Below, piece after piece: positions 1 through 12,159 of a stretch of DNA of 64,000 nucleotides. The number at the start of each line of letters is the position of its first letter. Positions within the stretch are counted from its first letter, which is position 1. The notes under the pieces were generated by a model, which made no database searches, was not told where the DNA came from, and saw only the letters and a list, made by a program, of their open reading frames with translations. The stretch is taken from the NCBI GenBank assembly GCA_002189035.1, contig CM007990.1, positions 2,604,001-2,668,000 of the forward strand, written 5' to 3'. Made by a program: the position numbers and the translations under genes. This DNA is from Utricularia gibba. Taxonomy: Eukaryota; Streptophyta; Magnoliopsida; Lamiales; Lentibulariaceae.

Positions 1-375
1 GTCCATGAGGCCGTTGGAATCGTGGTGTATGCCTTCTCCAATTGTACGATTTCATCATTTTGCATTGAAACTAGGGTTAGGGTTCTTGTGAATTTGCGTG
101 AAAAGGAATTAGCCAAAGTCAAATGCCCGAATATGGGATTTTACTTTATTGTAGTTGGTGACCCGATTTAATCGAATATTTCCAACTGATCAATTAGTTT
201 TTGGACCGAAAGTCCTAAAGTTTTCGAAATTGCTCAATAAAAGATTAAATTATCACCAAATTTAAAATGGGGACAAAAAAACTACAACATGTTTCAATTA
301 GGGATTAAATAATCAATTTCTCCCCTATTATCAAGGCCCCAAATGAGAGTCTCTCATTTGAACTAATGTGTTATG
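1..375. other. Unassigned flank
   Basis: AT-rich sequence with no open frame or motif I can assign. It precedes recognisable gypsy RNase H coding sequence and may be decayed pol of the same element. Confidence 0.3.
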
Positions 376-1141
376 CAAATGATCTACTATGTGTCCAAGT
401 ATCTTGATAATGCCTAGAAGATATACACCATAATAGAAAAGAAGCTATTGGCCATTGTCTTTACCTTTGAGAAATTTCAATCATATTTTCTTGGAGCTAA
501 GGTCATAGGATATTCGGACCATGCCGCAATGAGATATCTTCTTACCAAGAAGGATTCAAAGCTTAGACTCATTTGATATATCTTATTGCTTCAAGAATAT
601 GATTTGGAGATTAATGACAAGAAGAGATGCAAGAATCTAGTGGAAAATCACCTTAGCCAAATCACTTAGAAAAATCAAGTCTTATCGATGATAATTTCCT
701 GTACAAACACTTATTCATGATCCATGAAGACAGTCCTTGGTACGCTGATATTATAAATTATTTGGTGACTAGGCAATTCCTTGAAGATTTCCATCACTAC
801 TAGAAGGAGAAACTAAAGAGTGACGGCTTGAATTTTATTTGGGACGATCCATATCTCTAGAAAATTGATATTGATTAGATTATTAGGAGATGCATCCCTC
901 AAGATGAAGTGCACTCTATTCTTTCCCATTGTGATAAGTTGCCTTGTAATGGACACTTTGGTACAAAAATAACTGCAAAGAAGTTCTTGGAAGCTGGATT
1001 TTATTGGCCTACAATATACAAGGATGTCTATCTTTATTGCAAAGCATGCCCAAATTGTCAAAGAGAAAGAAACTTGGAATACAAGAATCAAGTGCCCCTT
1101 CAACTCATTATCATGTGTGAGATTTTTCATACGTGGAGCAT
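376..1141 (+). pseudogene. Ty3/gypsy pol remnant: RNase H and integrase zinc domain
   Basis: The conceptual translation begins with an RNase H stretch (YYVSKYLDNA, then [14 protein letters not shown] and [10 protein letters not shown]) typical of plant gypsy pol, broken by in-frame stops. It continues into the integrase zinc-binding domain (HSILSH, GHFG, FYWPT, CKACPNCQRE), an HHCC arrangement. Coding stops at the WSID motif, where a family A LTR is inserted; the same integrase resumes after that LTR. The motif style resembles Athila-type elements. This is a dead fragment. Confidence 0.85.
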
Positions 1142-2540
1142 TGATGACACACATTTTCTCTGAATTTTATAATAAAAAATAATTATATTTTATTGTGGTT
1201 TAGGTTAGATAAATGTGGTTTTTCATGTTTATGTGTGTTTAAGTTAATTTGTGTGTTTATATTAAAAAGTGGACTAAATCCTTTGATTTAGTCCACCACC
1301 TTTGTTACTAATGTTTGACTAAGTTCAGCAGGGAGATCAACCGAAAAATCAGACTTATAAATGTGTAGAACAAGTGAAAAATGGCGACATACCCGAAGAG
1401 AGACAAAGAGCATTGTTCTGCCGCCGCATGCAGTTTGCAAGTTCAAGTCGGGAACAGTGATGGGGTTAGGAACAGTGCAATGGAGTGAAGGAGGGGAGAT
1501 ATTTTTCGAAAAGGGGATAGAGCGGGAACAACAAAGAGCGGAGGAGCGCAGAACACATGCAAGGGGGTTTCTCCCCCAACGCGAAAAAAAATACCAATTA
1601 GAAGAGGAGAAGGAGGCCCTCATCGTCAAGAGCAGCACCAGAGCCCAGTCCAGCGCTACTATTCCGACCTGTAAATAGTAGCAACAGGGTGACAGAACAA
1701 TCTTTATTTCCTTTCAGTTTTATGAACGTTTCGAGTTTCTGTATCTGACTTGCTTATAATGTTCCTGTTATTTTCGCCACATTATTTGAATTGAATCGTG
1801 TTTTCTTTTCCAAGTATGAGTAGCTAAAGCCTTAGGGATTTCTTAAGGTGAAGTATGGTGGTGTGTGCTTAGGGTTAATAATGAAATTTATGTTTGTATC
1901 TTAGCTCTTGTTTCTATCAATCCATGGATAGACCTAAGGAGAGGAATAAGTAGCTTCACAACTTAGATGCTTGATTTAGAGGTAGACTAACAAATCAAGA
2001 TGGAAGAAGTAGGTATTAGTCTGGGGTAGAACCAGTAGAACCAAGTAAACCTAGTTCTATGTACTATGCATGCGGGTAGACCTAATTGCAATGTTGGTTA
2101 TGATATTGGGGACTAGCTTAGCCGAAAATATGACAAATGACCTGGGTAGACTTGGGTTATTTGAAGTTGTGAGTGTAGGAACATGGTAAATTAAATTAGG
2201 CACCTAAGCATCACACCACCTGTAGACCCTTAAGGCATCTTCGTATTATTCTGAGTTAGAACCAGTACTTGTTACCTTTAGCATTGAGACTTGATATTGT
2301 TTACTGATCTTGTTTACCGAACTTGTTTGCCACTGTTGGTCCGAGCTTAGACTAAGACCACTGTATTCCGAATTATACATGTACTAAAACACTTAGCAAG
2401 CACAAGCCTTTGTGATCGACCCCGACATCTACTATACAAGTTTTCTAAATTTGTATTTTGTGTAGATTAGGGCTTATAAATTTATTTGATATGTAGAGTT
2501 GCTTTATTTGCAACGACATTGCTAAAATTTCCATTTATCA
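1142..2540 (+). repeat. Solo LTR, family A, copy 1 (1399 bp)
   Basis: Starts TGATGACACAC and ends CATTTATCA, so it has the TG...CA ends of an LTR. It is flanked by the exact 5-bp duplication AGCAT (1137-1141 and 2541-2545). It sits in a gypsy integrase frame that reads WSID on the left and SIDYYG on the right. No pol or gag lies inside and only one LTR is present, so this is a solo LTR. A perfect 12-bp inverted repeat with a 4-base loop lies at 1269-1296. The terminal stretch before the end (TTTGTATTTTGTGTAGATTA) recurs in other family A copies. Confidence 0.9.
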
Positions 2541-2944
2541 AGCATCGACTATTATGGGACTGTTACCTCCCTGCCAAGGGAAACTCTACATTATGCTTGC
2601 TGTGATTATATCTCAAAATGGGTGAAAACCATTGCTTGTGAGAGAGACGATACAAAAATCACGGGATATTTCTTGATCACTATTTAATTCCCACGATTTG
2701 GACATCCCAAGATTATTATCTTTGATCGTGGGACCTATTTTGTGAATTGTGCCATCAAGTGTGCATTGGCCAAGTATGGAGTAAAACACCACTTTTCCAT
2801 AGCTAGACACCCTCAAACAAATGGCATGACGAAGATATCACATAGAGAATTGAAGAGGATCTTGAAGTAGACCGTGAGATTGGAGTGTAAGTCAATGATA
2901 CACTATGGGCACATCATAATACATACAAGAATCCCATCCAAATG
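2541..2944 (+). pseudogene. Ty3/gypsy integrase core, continuation
   Basis: Continuation of the integrase interrupted at 1141. The translation shows CDYISKWVKTIA, then FGHPKIIIFDRGTYF carrying the second catalytic Asp, then ARHPQTNGM with the region of the third acidic residue. In-frame stops follow KRILK and occur earlier. It ends at HNTYKNPIQM, where a second family A LTR is inserted. Confidence 0.85.
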
Positions 2945-3701
2945 TGATAACACACGAATTTTCCTATTATTAGAGTAAGAAAATTATGCTTTTGAATCAT
3001 GCATTAAGTGTTTATCTTATAGTTTTTAGTATTTTTACCAAATTTTAGGACATAATGTGATTTTATGTGTTAATGGGCTAAATCCTTTGATTTAGCCCAT
3101 CCCATGTTATTAACATTTTGTCTAGTCCAGCAGCAAAGTTGTAAAATCAGAGAGGAGACATGAATTTCGTGCAAGTAGAGATTTGGAAGAATGGACAGCA
3201 TTAAAAGAGGAGATATAATGCACTATTCAGTCGTCCACAGTCTGTAGGTTCAGGCCAGGAACAGTACAGATGTCAGGAACATTAAACTGATTTTGAAAAA
3301 TGGAAAAAAATGTGAAGATATTTTTGGAGAAGTGAGAAGTAAGAGAACGTGAGCAGACCCGACGAGGGGGCTTCTCCCCAAGAGGATGAGCACTAAACTA
3401 GGAGAGGAGAAGAAGAACTTCATCCTCAAGAATAGCATAAGAGCCCAGTCCAGTGCTACTGTTCCGGCTAGGGAACAGTAGCAGACGGAAACCAGAACTC
3501 TTACTGCTTTATTTTCGTTTGTTGATGTTTTCAGTTTCTGGAACTAACTCTTTCATGATGTTCTTAACATTTTCATTGCTTTATGTTAATGTTATCATGT
3601 TTTACCTTCAAATTTGTATTTTGTGTAGATTAGGGATTATAAATTTATTTGATACGGATTTTCTATTTTTATTGCAACAATATTAGGATTTTCGTTTATC
3701 A
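2945..3701 (+). repeat. Solo LTR, family A, copy 2 (757 bp)
   Basis: Begins TGATAACACACG and ends TTCGTTTATCA. It aligns to copy 1 at both ends but lacks roughly 640 internal bases of copy 1. The flanks AAATG (2940-2944) and AATTG (3702-3706) look like a target duplication with one mismatch. It carries a perfect 12-bp stem with loop CTTT at 3073-3100, homologous to the stem in copy 1. The host integrase continues after it (GKACHLP). Confidence 0.85.
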
Positions 3702-3984
3702 AATTGGTGCCGTTTCTGCAAGATTTCTGGTAAGGCATGTCATCTTCCCTTTGATCTTTATCATAAGGAATACTCGGTCATCAAGTCATGCAGCATGACT
3801 AGCAACCAGGTAGAGAGAACAGGTTTTTGGATTTGAATGAACTAAAGGAAATTCGATTCAATGCCTACACCAACCAACTCCTGCACAAGAAAAAGGTAAA
3901 AGGTTTTCATGATAGTAAGTTGCATGTGAAACAATTTTTAGTTGGTCAAAAAGTTCTTTTGTTTGATACTATATTGAAACTCCT
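3702..3984 (+). pseudogene. Ty3/gypsy integrase C-terminal remnant
   Basis: The translation shows GKACHLPFDLYHKEY, then LNELKEIRFNAYTN and FHDSKLHVKQFLVGQKVLLF, the standard C-terminal integrase region of plant gypsy elements (GKACHLP...FHDK...F..GQKVLL). It ends abruptly near 3984, where copia sequence begins, so a junction between two decayed elements lies here. Confidence 0.85.
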
Positions 3985-5554
3985 TGTGGGAAAAAGAGTT
4001 TTTGGAGAAAGAGTTTCTCCTCAAAGAAGCAAGTGGGAGTCGTTTTGAACTTGAGGAGATGTTTGAGAACGAGCCAGTGACACCTATAGAGATGCCAGTG
4101 GGTGACTCAAAAGGTAATCTAGGCTCACCATCTCGAAATTGTGTCCCAGAAGCTTGTAATGTACCAGTGAGCAATCAACCTGAGCAATCTGACTTGCCAA
4201 ATGTACCAAGCACGTTTTCTGCCAGAAGATCAGTCCGACAACGTAACCCTATTGTGAGATATGGTTTCATTGTTGATGCCGAAGGCATGGGAGACCTCAT
4301 ATTAGATGAGGAACCTTGGACTTATGACGAAGCAATCAATAGTGCTGAGTCAAGTAAATGACTTGTTGCCATGAGGGCAGAAATGGATTCCATGTATGAG
4401 AACAATGTTTGGACATTGGTCAATGCTCCAAAGGGAGTAAATCCTATTGGATGCAAATGGGTATTCAAAAGGAAAACTGACATGGATGGAAATATATCTA
4501 CCTATAAGGCACGACTTGTGGCAAAAAGATATCGTCATAAACAAAGTGTTGATTCTGATGTAACCTTGTTGCCTATGGCTAAGTCTATTCGATTTTGCTT
4601 GCCATTGCTGCTCATTTTGATTATGAGATGTGGCAGATGGATATGAGAGGAAGTGTACATGACACAACCTGAAGGTTTTACACAAGATCCTAGTAAAGTG
4701 TGTAAACTGAACAAATCCATCTATGGGCTTTAGCAAGCTTCAAGAAGTGGGAACATCAAATTTGATGAGACAATCAAAGAGTTTGGTTTCTCTCAAAATG
4801 AAGATAAACCTTGTGTATACAAGAAGGTAGATGGCTTGACAATCGTATTTCTCATACTATATGTGGATGACATATTAGTAATGGGAAATGATGTTGCAAC
4901 AATGCAATCAGTAAAAATTTGGTTATCCAAGAGCTTTCCAATGAAAGATCTTGGAGGTGTGGCTTATATATAGGGCATAAAGATCTATAGGGATAGATCA
5001 AAGAAACTTATTGGATTATCACAATCGACCTACATCGATAAAGTGTTAAAGAGGTTTAACATGGTTGATTCCAAAAGAGGTTTATTGCCCATGACACCCA
5101 AGGCACTTTCAAAAGTGATGTGCCCCAAAATAGAAGAAGATAGGGATTATATGGCTCGAATTCCACATGCTTCTCCTATTAGGTCAACAATGTATACCAC
5201 TATGTGTACTAGACTAGATGTGTCATATGCTTTAAGTGTTGCAAGCAGATATCAATCGAACTCTAGAATGGATCATTGGACTGCATTCAAGAGCATTCTT
5301 AAGTACTTAAGAAGGACTAAAGACATGTTCCTGATTTATGGTGGTCAAGATCTCGAAATGGGAGAATATGTTTCCAATCTCATTTGACTTGACGTCTCAA
5401 TCAATATACATATTCACCCTAAATGGAGGTGCAGTCACTTAGAAAAGTTCTAAGCAAGATTGCTCATTCACAATGGAACTAGAACGTCCATGGAGTACAT
5501 GGAGTCCATTGGTATGAGATACATCAATGATTGGCTCTAGTACAAGTGGGAGAT
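3985..5554 (+). pseudogene. Ty1/copia pol remnant (reverse transcriptase)
   Basis: Opens with the linker between integrase and reverse transcriptase (EKEFLLKEASGS, then RRSVRQRNP). RT motifs follow: WTLVNAPKGVNPIGCKWVFK, YKARLVAK, QPEGF, IYGL*QASR, and the catalytic LYVDDILVMGND near 4860, then FPMKDLGG, SQSTYIDKVLKRFNM and a decayed RNase H. Several stops and frameshifts rule out function. gag, protease and most of the integrase are missing. A purine-rich AAGTGGGAGA at 5544-5553 is the polypurine tract next to the LTR. Confidence 0.9.
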
Positions 5555-7004
5555 TGTTAGTGCATGTGTTCTAGAGACAATCAACTCATTGGCAAATCTT
5601 ATCTTATGATATTTACTTTGAATTGTGATCAAATTTATATCATTGATAAAATCCTCTACTTGATCTATGTGCTATAGAAATTATGATGAGATCATAATGT
5701 GAGATTCTTCAAGCACTTATGATCAAGTTAAAAACTCCCTAGCTAGAGTATTTGTGAAATGAGGATATCACAAATACGGATAAGTTGGCACACATTGAGT
5801 TCCCTAAATTGTTTAGGCAATGGTTCTCACAATTGATGTAATCAGATTACTAGAACCTATGTGTGGGTGTCGATTAGAGAATCGATTCACTGGATGACTC
5901 ATCTTCGAGATGCTACTATGGGAAGCTAACCAAGTGTCAGTAGCAAGATCTCGAATATGACAGCCGTGCAAGTAAGCTTAGACTTGAGGTCAACAAAGTT
6001 ATCTTGATCTTAAGCTCACATTTTCGCTCATTACTAATGGGAGCCTAACCATGGCTTGCCTAGTATGGATGAGTAGGGATGTGACTCCTTAAGGTTGGAG
6101 ATAGTTGATTGATCAATAAAGGATTCATCACTCATGTTAGCGATGAGATCATATCTCAAGTAATTGCATCAAAATCTAACAGTAAGTCCTGGGTCCAGGG
6201 TAATGACACTCGAATTGTTTGAGTAGATCATTGAGTGTTAGTGCTTGAATGCAATTATAAGTTCGATACATCAGAAAGACACACACCCATGTTCTGGTAC
6301 CGAATGAGATATAAGTATGATGAAAGCTGTTCATTGCATGGTGGCTGGTCATGAAAAGGCTCAATCAGTTCACCTGATTATTCTTTAATCTTGGGGATCA
6401 TGATATGTTGCTAGATATCACTCATGATCGATAATGATGGATTTGATTAATTAAGAGTTAATTAATAAATCCATTATTACGGCCTTGATTGAGGAAGCCT
6501 ATAGGGTCATACACAATAGTGGAGTCACTCATCGATATAAAATAAAATGACACAATTACATGAGATGTAATTGGTAAAGTGGATAAATTAAATAGAGAAT
6601 TATTTTGAGATTAATATTGATTAAACTCAAAATAAAAGATCTCATATAGATATGATTTGATATGTCACAAAATATCTATAAAAAGATTTAGATCTTGAGA
6701 TCTGCTTCAAGGGTCTTCGTGCTCTCAGAGACTAATCCACATGGAGGCGTTTTTCTCTACTAGCACCTGAGGAATTCGACTAGCATTCAAGAGCCTTGAG
6801 AAGGTTATCGACGGAGTGCTCCACGTGTGGACACCATAGAGGCCATCTCCTATTGGCGGTTGGTGAACAACGGAGTCATCTGAAAGGTATTTCAGCATCC
6901 CTTAGTCTGATGTATACCGTATTCCAAGATCTGCGGTGGGGGTTTCTCAAAATTTTAAAATTCCGCTGCTTTTGAGACATACGATGTCTACGAGAAACCC
7001 AACA
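5555..7004 (+). repeat. Copia 3' LTR (1450 bp)
   Basis: Starts TGTTAGTGCATG just after the polypurine tract and ends GAGAAACCCAACA, giving TGTTAG...CCAACA ends. No matching 5' LTR is in the window because the left part of the element is lost. The target duplication therefore cannot be tested. Confidence 0.7.
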
Positions 7005-7790
7005 GCATGAGACTTGCAAGAGACAAAATACCGACATTTTGTGGCTTGTACGTGACTTAGATCCATTGTGGGCAAAAGACTAACACTATTTAGAGGCCCA
7101 TGACCTACGACTTCTCAAAGTCTGCAATAATGATTGATCGTTTAATTGAACGAATAGGAAAGTTGGCTGCATACAAAAGACAAAAAAAAAAAATATGAAA
7201 AGAAAATTTGAGACACTTGGAATCGAACTTTTTGACTCACTTTTTGCACTATCAATTTTGTTCTTCCTCTTTACTATAGGGAGGAACAAGATATTTAGCT
7301 TTCTGTTTTCATTTTCTATTTTTATGGCTATTCATGGATAGACTTTGTTAGTTTCTAAGAATTGATGAAGTTTACTTCAATATCTTGAGCAACAATCTTG
7401 ATTTTTTTCTGAATTTTTTCTGGATTTCACATATTTCCACGTGTCATGTTGCAATTTTTTCATAACGTTTCCTCGCAGATTTTGATGAAGAGTAAGGTGA
7501 AGAGCACCATCTTTGACTGTATTGGTTTGAGTAAGATAACGAATTGTTTGTAATTGGGAGACTTCAATGATGGATGGATAGTGACTTCGTACTCGTCATT
7601 AGTCATTGGCAACAACTAGACACATACACAAAATTTGATTTTGAGGGCAATCGACGACAATCATATTATCCTCTCAATTGTTCAAGAGAGAATCATATGA
7701 AATTATTCCCACGCCTCTTTGTAAAAGAGTGTAAGGGAGATTACACTATTACTTGCTCTTATAAGAACATCTTTAGTGGTTTCCATAAAT
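7005..7790 (+). repeat. LTR-like repeat, family C, copy 1
   Basis: Degenerate direct copy of the sequence at 8245-9390. Shared stretches include the tract ending TCTGCA...AATGATTG and the segment with GAGTGTAAGGGAGA followed by a tract ending in TTATAAG. The left end abuts the copia LTR and is probably truncated. No coding capacity seen. Confidence 0.55.
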
Positions 7791-8244
7791 GCTTATGTGG
7801 CTTTCTTTTATTGAGTTTCCTTTATGAAGTTTCTTAATTTACTTTTTTAATTTTCAGAAAGATTCTTTATTATTTAAAACATAAATTTCGTAATATTAAA
7901 ACATTTTGAACACAAAACATAATGCAAAATTAGTTGAATAACTACTAATCATAGAATACATCAATTGAAATTTGTCCAAATATACTCGATCAAATCTGTT
8001 TTCAGGTGACGATGGATACTACTATCACGAAAATGCTCCACTCATCCTAGATAATGTTGCATATTCATTCCAACATCTTTGCAACTTTCTGGGGTGTGAA
8101 GTATCATTTTCTAGTTTATTATGAGGTATTATTATGTGTTAATCTAATGTTAAATCGTCTAATTAGGAATTATATTGACAAGTAATTGATTTTCCTAGAA
8201 AAATCCTATTTTACTATTTTGTATATACTTTCTTTATTTTTTTC
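7791..8244. other. AT-rich spacer between family C copies
   Basis: No recognisable coding sequence, RNA gene or terminal repeat. Confidence 0.4.
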
Positions 8245-9390
8245 ATGCATTTTGACCAAGATATGTCAGGAGGTAGTCGTGGAGTATTGTAGGAGTATTG
8301 CAAGAGGTCAGACTTTGACTTTTCGAGTCTTGCACGCGACTTGGAAGTATTGAAGGCAAAAAATTGACGTTGGTCAAAGCTCTTGACTTATGGCATGTCA
8401 GAGTCTGCAGCAATGATTGGGCGCTAACTTGCACGCAAAGGAAAACTGGTGGTGCACACAAGACAAAAGGAATGATGGGAAGAGGACCAAAGTAGTTAAG
8501 GTACGTGAGGAGTGAGATAAAAACCAACTTGGAACACTTGTTTGAGAACTTTTTGACTTCCTTTTCACACTTATTTTTGTACTTAGAACTTTTGGGTTCT
8601 TCCTCCCCTCCAAGGAGGAAAAATACTTAGCTTCCATTTTTCGTTTCTGTTTTCATGGTCCTTTGTGACTAAAAACCCTTTAGTTTCTGGGAGTACATGA
8701 AGTTTACTTCCAAGCCCTGAGCAATACACTCGATTCTTTATTGAATTCATTTCGGATTTCGCAAACTTCCACGTATCTTGTTGCAGTCTCTCTATAACGA
8801 CTCCTAGTCAAGGTCCATGAGTAGCAGGCCACTCCTCGCGGATTTTGGTGAAGATCAAGGGGAAGAGCACCAACTCCAACCCTACCGATTCGTGGAAAGT
8901 AGCGGATTGTTTGTAGCCGAGGTACCGTGATAGTGGACAGGTAGTGACCTCGTGCCTGCCACTGGCCATGGGCAACAGTTGGGCACATGCACGCAATTCG
9001 GTTTTGAAGGCAATCCTCTTGTCTCCTCAATTGTCCAAGGAGGAACCACATGAGACTATTCCCGAACCTTCTTGTCAATTAGAGTGTAAGAGAGAGTAGG
9101 CTATTCCTGGCTCCTATAACCAGTTATTCAGAAGGAATTAGTGAAGACCAAGGTGAGGATAGACAAAGGAAGGAGACGGAATCTCATTCCTAGGAACTGC
9201 GTCTCGTAGTCAAGGCCAATCACTTAGGTTGTAACTTTTATTTCTGCATTTGAAAACCCTCTTTTGCAAAACCGTGACATTTTGTAAAAGTTTTCTATAA
9301 AACACTTTTCACGAAAAACAATTATCTGAGATCGATACTCGTACTATGCTCTTTTGTGTTTTATGTTTTATATATTTAAAATTTGTTGAG
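8245..9390 (+). repeat. LTR-like repeat, family C, copy 2
   Basis: Longer copy of the repeat at 7005. Its right end (ATCGATACTCGTACTATGCT, then an AT-rich run) matches the right end of the copy at 27839 (TTCGACACCCGTACTACACA...), which looks like the U5 end of a gypsy LTR. Borders are approximate; the right end meets the Harbinger remnant. Confidence 0.6.
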
Positions 9391-10456
9391 GAAAGGACAC
9401 ACAACAATGAGGGTTGGACTATCATAGATCGATCATACTCTTCTACAACAGTATCTTTAGGAATAGAATGTCCTTCACTTTCAACAATCATATTATGCAG
9501 TTTAATACCTACATACATGATATCCCATAAAGTTTTTCGATCTCAAGTTCTTGCTGGAGATGTTAGTGCCCCGAATTGACTTTGCAATATTCCAAAAGTA
9601 TGCTCTATGTCTTTTCTAGCACTCTTCTAGAATTGAGCAAAAAAACGTGCTTTTTGCCCTTGTGGAAGTATTATAATAGATTTTACGAACACAGCCCAAA
9701 CAAGATAAATGACATCAGTCAAATAATATCCCATATCATAAGTAGAACCATTTATAGTGAATTGCACTTGAGGGGCAACACCGTTACGTAACGCATTTAG
9801 TAATGAAGAATATTATAAAACATTGAGATCATTATTTGCACTTGACATTCCAAAAAAAGCCAAATGCATATATATGTAGAGGTTATTGCTTCTAACATAA
9901 GTGATGGTTTGCCTGGGAAGCCTCGAGATTCCTCTCAAGCAAGCAAACGTTCCAAATTTTCAATTGTGGGAGCTCTCAAATATTGTTCTGAAAAGCAAAT
10001 ATGAGTAGCGACAACAAAATGCTGAATACATTATATCAGTGTTGCCTCTTCAATTCGAATATATTCATCTACACTATTAGCACAAAAACCATAAGCTAAA
10101 ATATGTATAGAAACCGTGTACTTTTGCTAAAGCCTCAGCCCCACACGGCCCATGCAATCTATTTTTTCTTGAGAAAACAAATCTTGACTATGGATAATGT
10201 CAACTATTTTTTCAAATAAAGATCTTTTCATTTAAAATCTCCTGTGGAATTTTTCATTGGTGTAAATTGCATCATTGTAAAAATAATCAATCATGAACCT
10301 TTTATGTCCTAGTTCACGGTTACGCTCCATAGATTGGCATGGTTGTTGATGCCTTGAGGTTTTTTGTTGCTCCAGATATGTTTCATTGAGGATGAAATCA
10401 AATCCCTGTTGAATGACTACAATATAATCAACAACATCTTCTACAAAAAACTTCAC
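9391..10456 (-). pseudogene. PIF/Harbinger transposase remnant
   Basis: On the minus strand, N to C: a start-like segment with ERNRELGHKRFMIDYFYNDA; then LAYGFCANSVDEYI, where family members read LAYG..AD..DEY; then EESRGFPGK; then the DDE core stretch TYDMGYYLTDVIYLVWAVFV with LPQGQKARFFAQ and SARKDIEHTFGILQ; then KLHNMIVE at the C-terminus. Stops and frameshifts occur throughout. Readable C-terminal sequence extends to about 9309, overlapping the approximate end of the family C repeat. The partner ORF lies upstream at 10980-11645 on the same strand. Confidence 0.85.
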
Positions 10457-10554
10457 TGTATGGCTCCCAAAGGGTTAATCCATGATTTGAATGGAATTCA
10501 AATTACATTTAGGTTCTTAAATAGATAAAATTTTAAACTACCTTCTTTTATTAT

Positions 10555-10700
10555 CATGTACCATTTTAAATTTTATCACTCTTTAATTTTATTTATCACT
10601 TTTATTTTAACCTACCATTTTTTAATTTTATTTGCCAGTTTAATTTTCATCTACCACCATTCAATTTTATCTACCACTTTTTATTTTATCTAACAATATA
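10555..10700. repeat. Degenerate AT-rich minisatellite
   Basis: About six imperfect tandem units built on TTTAATTTTATCTACCA. They lie in the non-coding gap between the two Harbinger ORF remnants. Confidence 0.5.
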
Positions 10701-10979
10701 AGTTACACCTATCATTTTTATATTCACCTAACAATATTATTTGAACCTAATAATATTATTTATAGTTGTATAGTTTAAATAAAATCCAATGTCTATAAAA
10801 ATAAAATAACATACGTAGATCAAGCTGAATCCAAATATCAATAAAGTCAAGTAATCATCAATTTCAAAATAAACAAAATAATATTAAAAGACAAATCATT
10901 TCAAGTTCGAAAGATCATCGATACAATTCAAAATCCAATCAATCATCCGAAACAAAGAGATTAACACATGCATTATGCT

Positions 10980-11645
10980 CTTTACCTTTTCAAATGCCAT
11001 GAGCTATAGTTATGCTCTTAGCCTTTGCAAGACCATGAAATGCTATGCCATACACTCTATTTTATTCAAATAAATTCCTCATTAGTAGCACTAGTAGAAT
11101 CCATCAATTGTTTCTCTTGTGCTTTATAATTCGTAATCTTTTGTCTTATAGGCCTTTCTTCTTTTTCAACACTTGGAGAAGATTCTCAAGGTGTAATACG
11201 TTGTTCATTAGATCCAATTTTCAAGATTTCCTCCAAATCTTTTCCAATGGCATAATTTGTTATCTTGCGAAAAATACGTACACTTATACATGATGGAATT
11301 TCATATCCACAAAAAAATAAAAGTATATGTACCGACATCTATTTCGGCTCAAAACACAAAACTTCTTAACACTTAATATCAAAAAAATATGTCTTTTCTT
11401 CACTCTTGAATAGCTGTAAAGCTTGGAGTTCAAAATCATATTCCTTGTAACTATTTTCTCCTCTTGACATTACTCTATCCATACAACCTCCGAATTCGGT
11501 ACAATTACAATTTAGAGTATTCCACTTGTACCTTATTGTATCCATGATTTGAGGAATGACATGTGGAGCTTTATGGTAGCAATCAAAAACTTTCTTCCAA
11601 AAACTATTTCTTTTTTGTAAATTTCCATGTATTGGATTCTTACTA
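10980..11645 (-). pseudogene. PIF/Harbinger ORF1 remnant (Myb/SANT-like)
   Basis: The minus-strand translation gives KAPHVIPQIMDTIRYKWNTL, then CTEFGGCMDRVMSRGENSYK, then FKSEEKTYFFDIKC*EVLCF. It resembles the Myb-like, NAM-associated C-terminal protein that accompanies PIF/Harbinger transposases (NHW..IQ...NKF.G...). Family members read W at the position of the stop in IKC*EVL. The N-terminal half is lost where an LTR-like sequence begins at 11671. The order, ORF1 upstream of the transposase on one strand, fits this superfamily. Confidence 0.65.
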
Positions 11646-11670
11646 TCATTATGCGGTAGGAAATCGGTCC

Positions 11671-12139
11671 TGTTGGACTCGTACGATTTTCAGGTTGTAA
11701 ATCGGGTTTTAAAGAATCCAATTTGTAAAATACCGATTCTGGGTTATTGTTGAGAGCAAAAGAAATAAAAGGATACAAGAGTTTTTACGTGAAAACTACC
11801 AAGAGACGGAAAAATCACGGAGCTATTTGAGGTTATAAGAGAAGTGGTTCACTAATGAAGGAGGAACGAAGAATACAAAGTAAAATGTCAAGCGTTCAAC
11901 CCTCTCGTCTCCGAATTCCATTATATTTATAGAGAGAGCCGATCCAACCGAAATCTGCAGGTGTCGACTACTTTCTACGCTTGTTAGTCGTATTGTGGTC
12001 CTGCTGACAGATAACCACCTACTGCTTTGACATCCTTATAATTTGGCTGCTTTTAAGACTGCCCAAAATGGTCGTTGTAGCCCAGTTCTGATACGTATCG
12101 ATCTATCTGCTCGCAACAAGGTGTCAGGATGCTTTGTCA
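11671..12139 (-). repeat. Diverged Tat-type LTR
   Basis: On the minus strand it runs from TGACAAAGCATCC to CGAGTCCAACA. It shares landmarks with the Tat LTRs at 36125, 38093 and 47152: AGATCGATACGTATCAGA, CAGGTGTCGACTAC on the plus strand, and TTTTTACGTGAAAACTACC. Flanks GGTCC and AGGTG do not match, so a target duplication is not demonstrated. Confidence 0.6.
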
Positions 12140-12159
12140 AGGTGACTAAAATTTAGTTG

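Noticed and set aside
3704-3723. TGGTGCCGTTTCTGC right after a family A LTR resembles a tRNA-Asp primer-binding site (TGGCGCCGTTGCCGG).
   Set aside because: The same bases fit the host integrase between the insertion and GKACHLP, and a near target duplication (AAATG/AATTG) places the LTR border before it. About 13 of 20 positions match, which is not enough.
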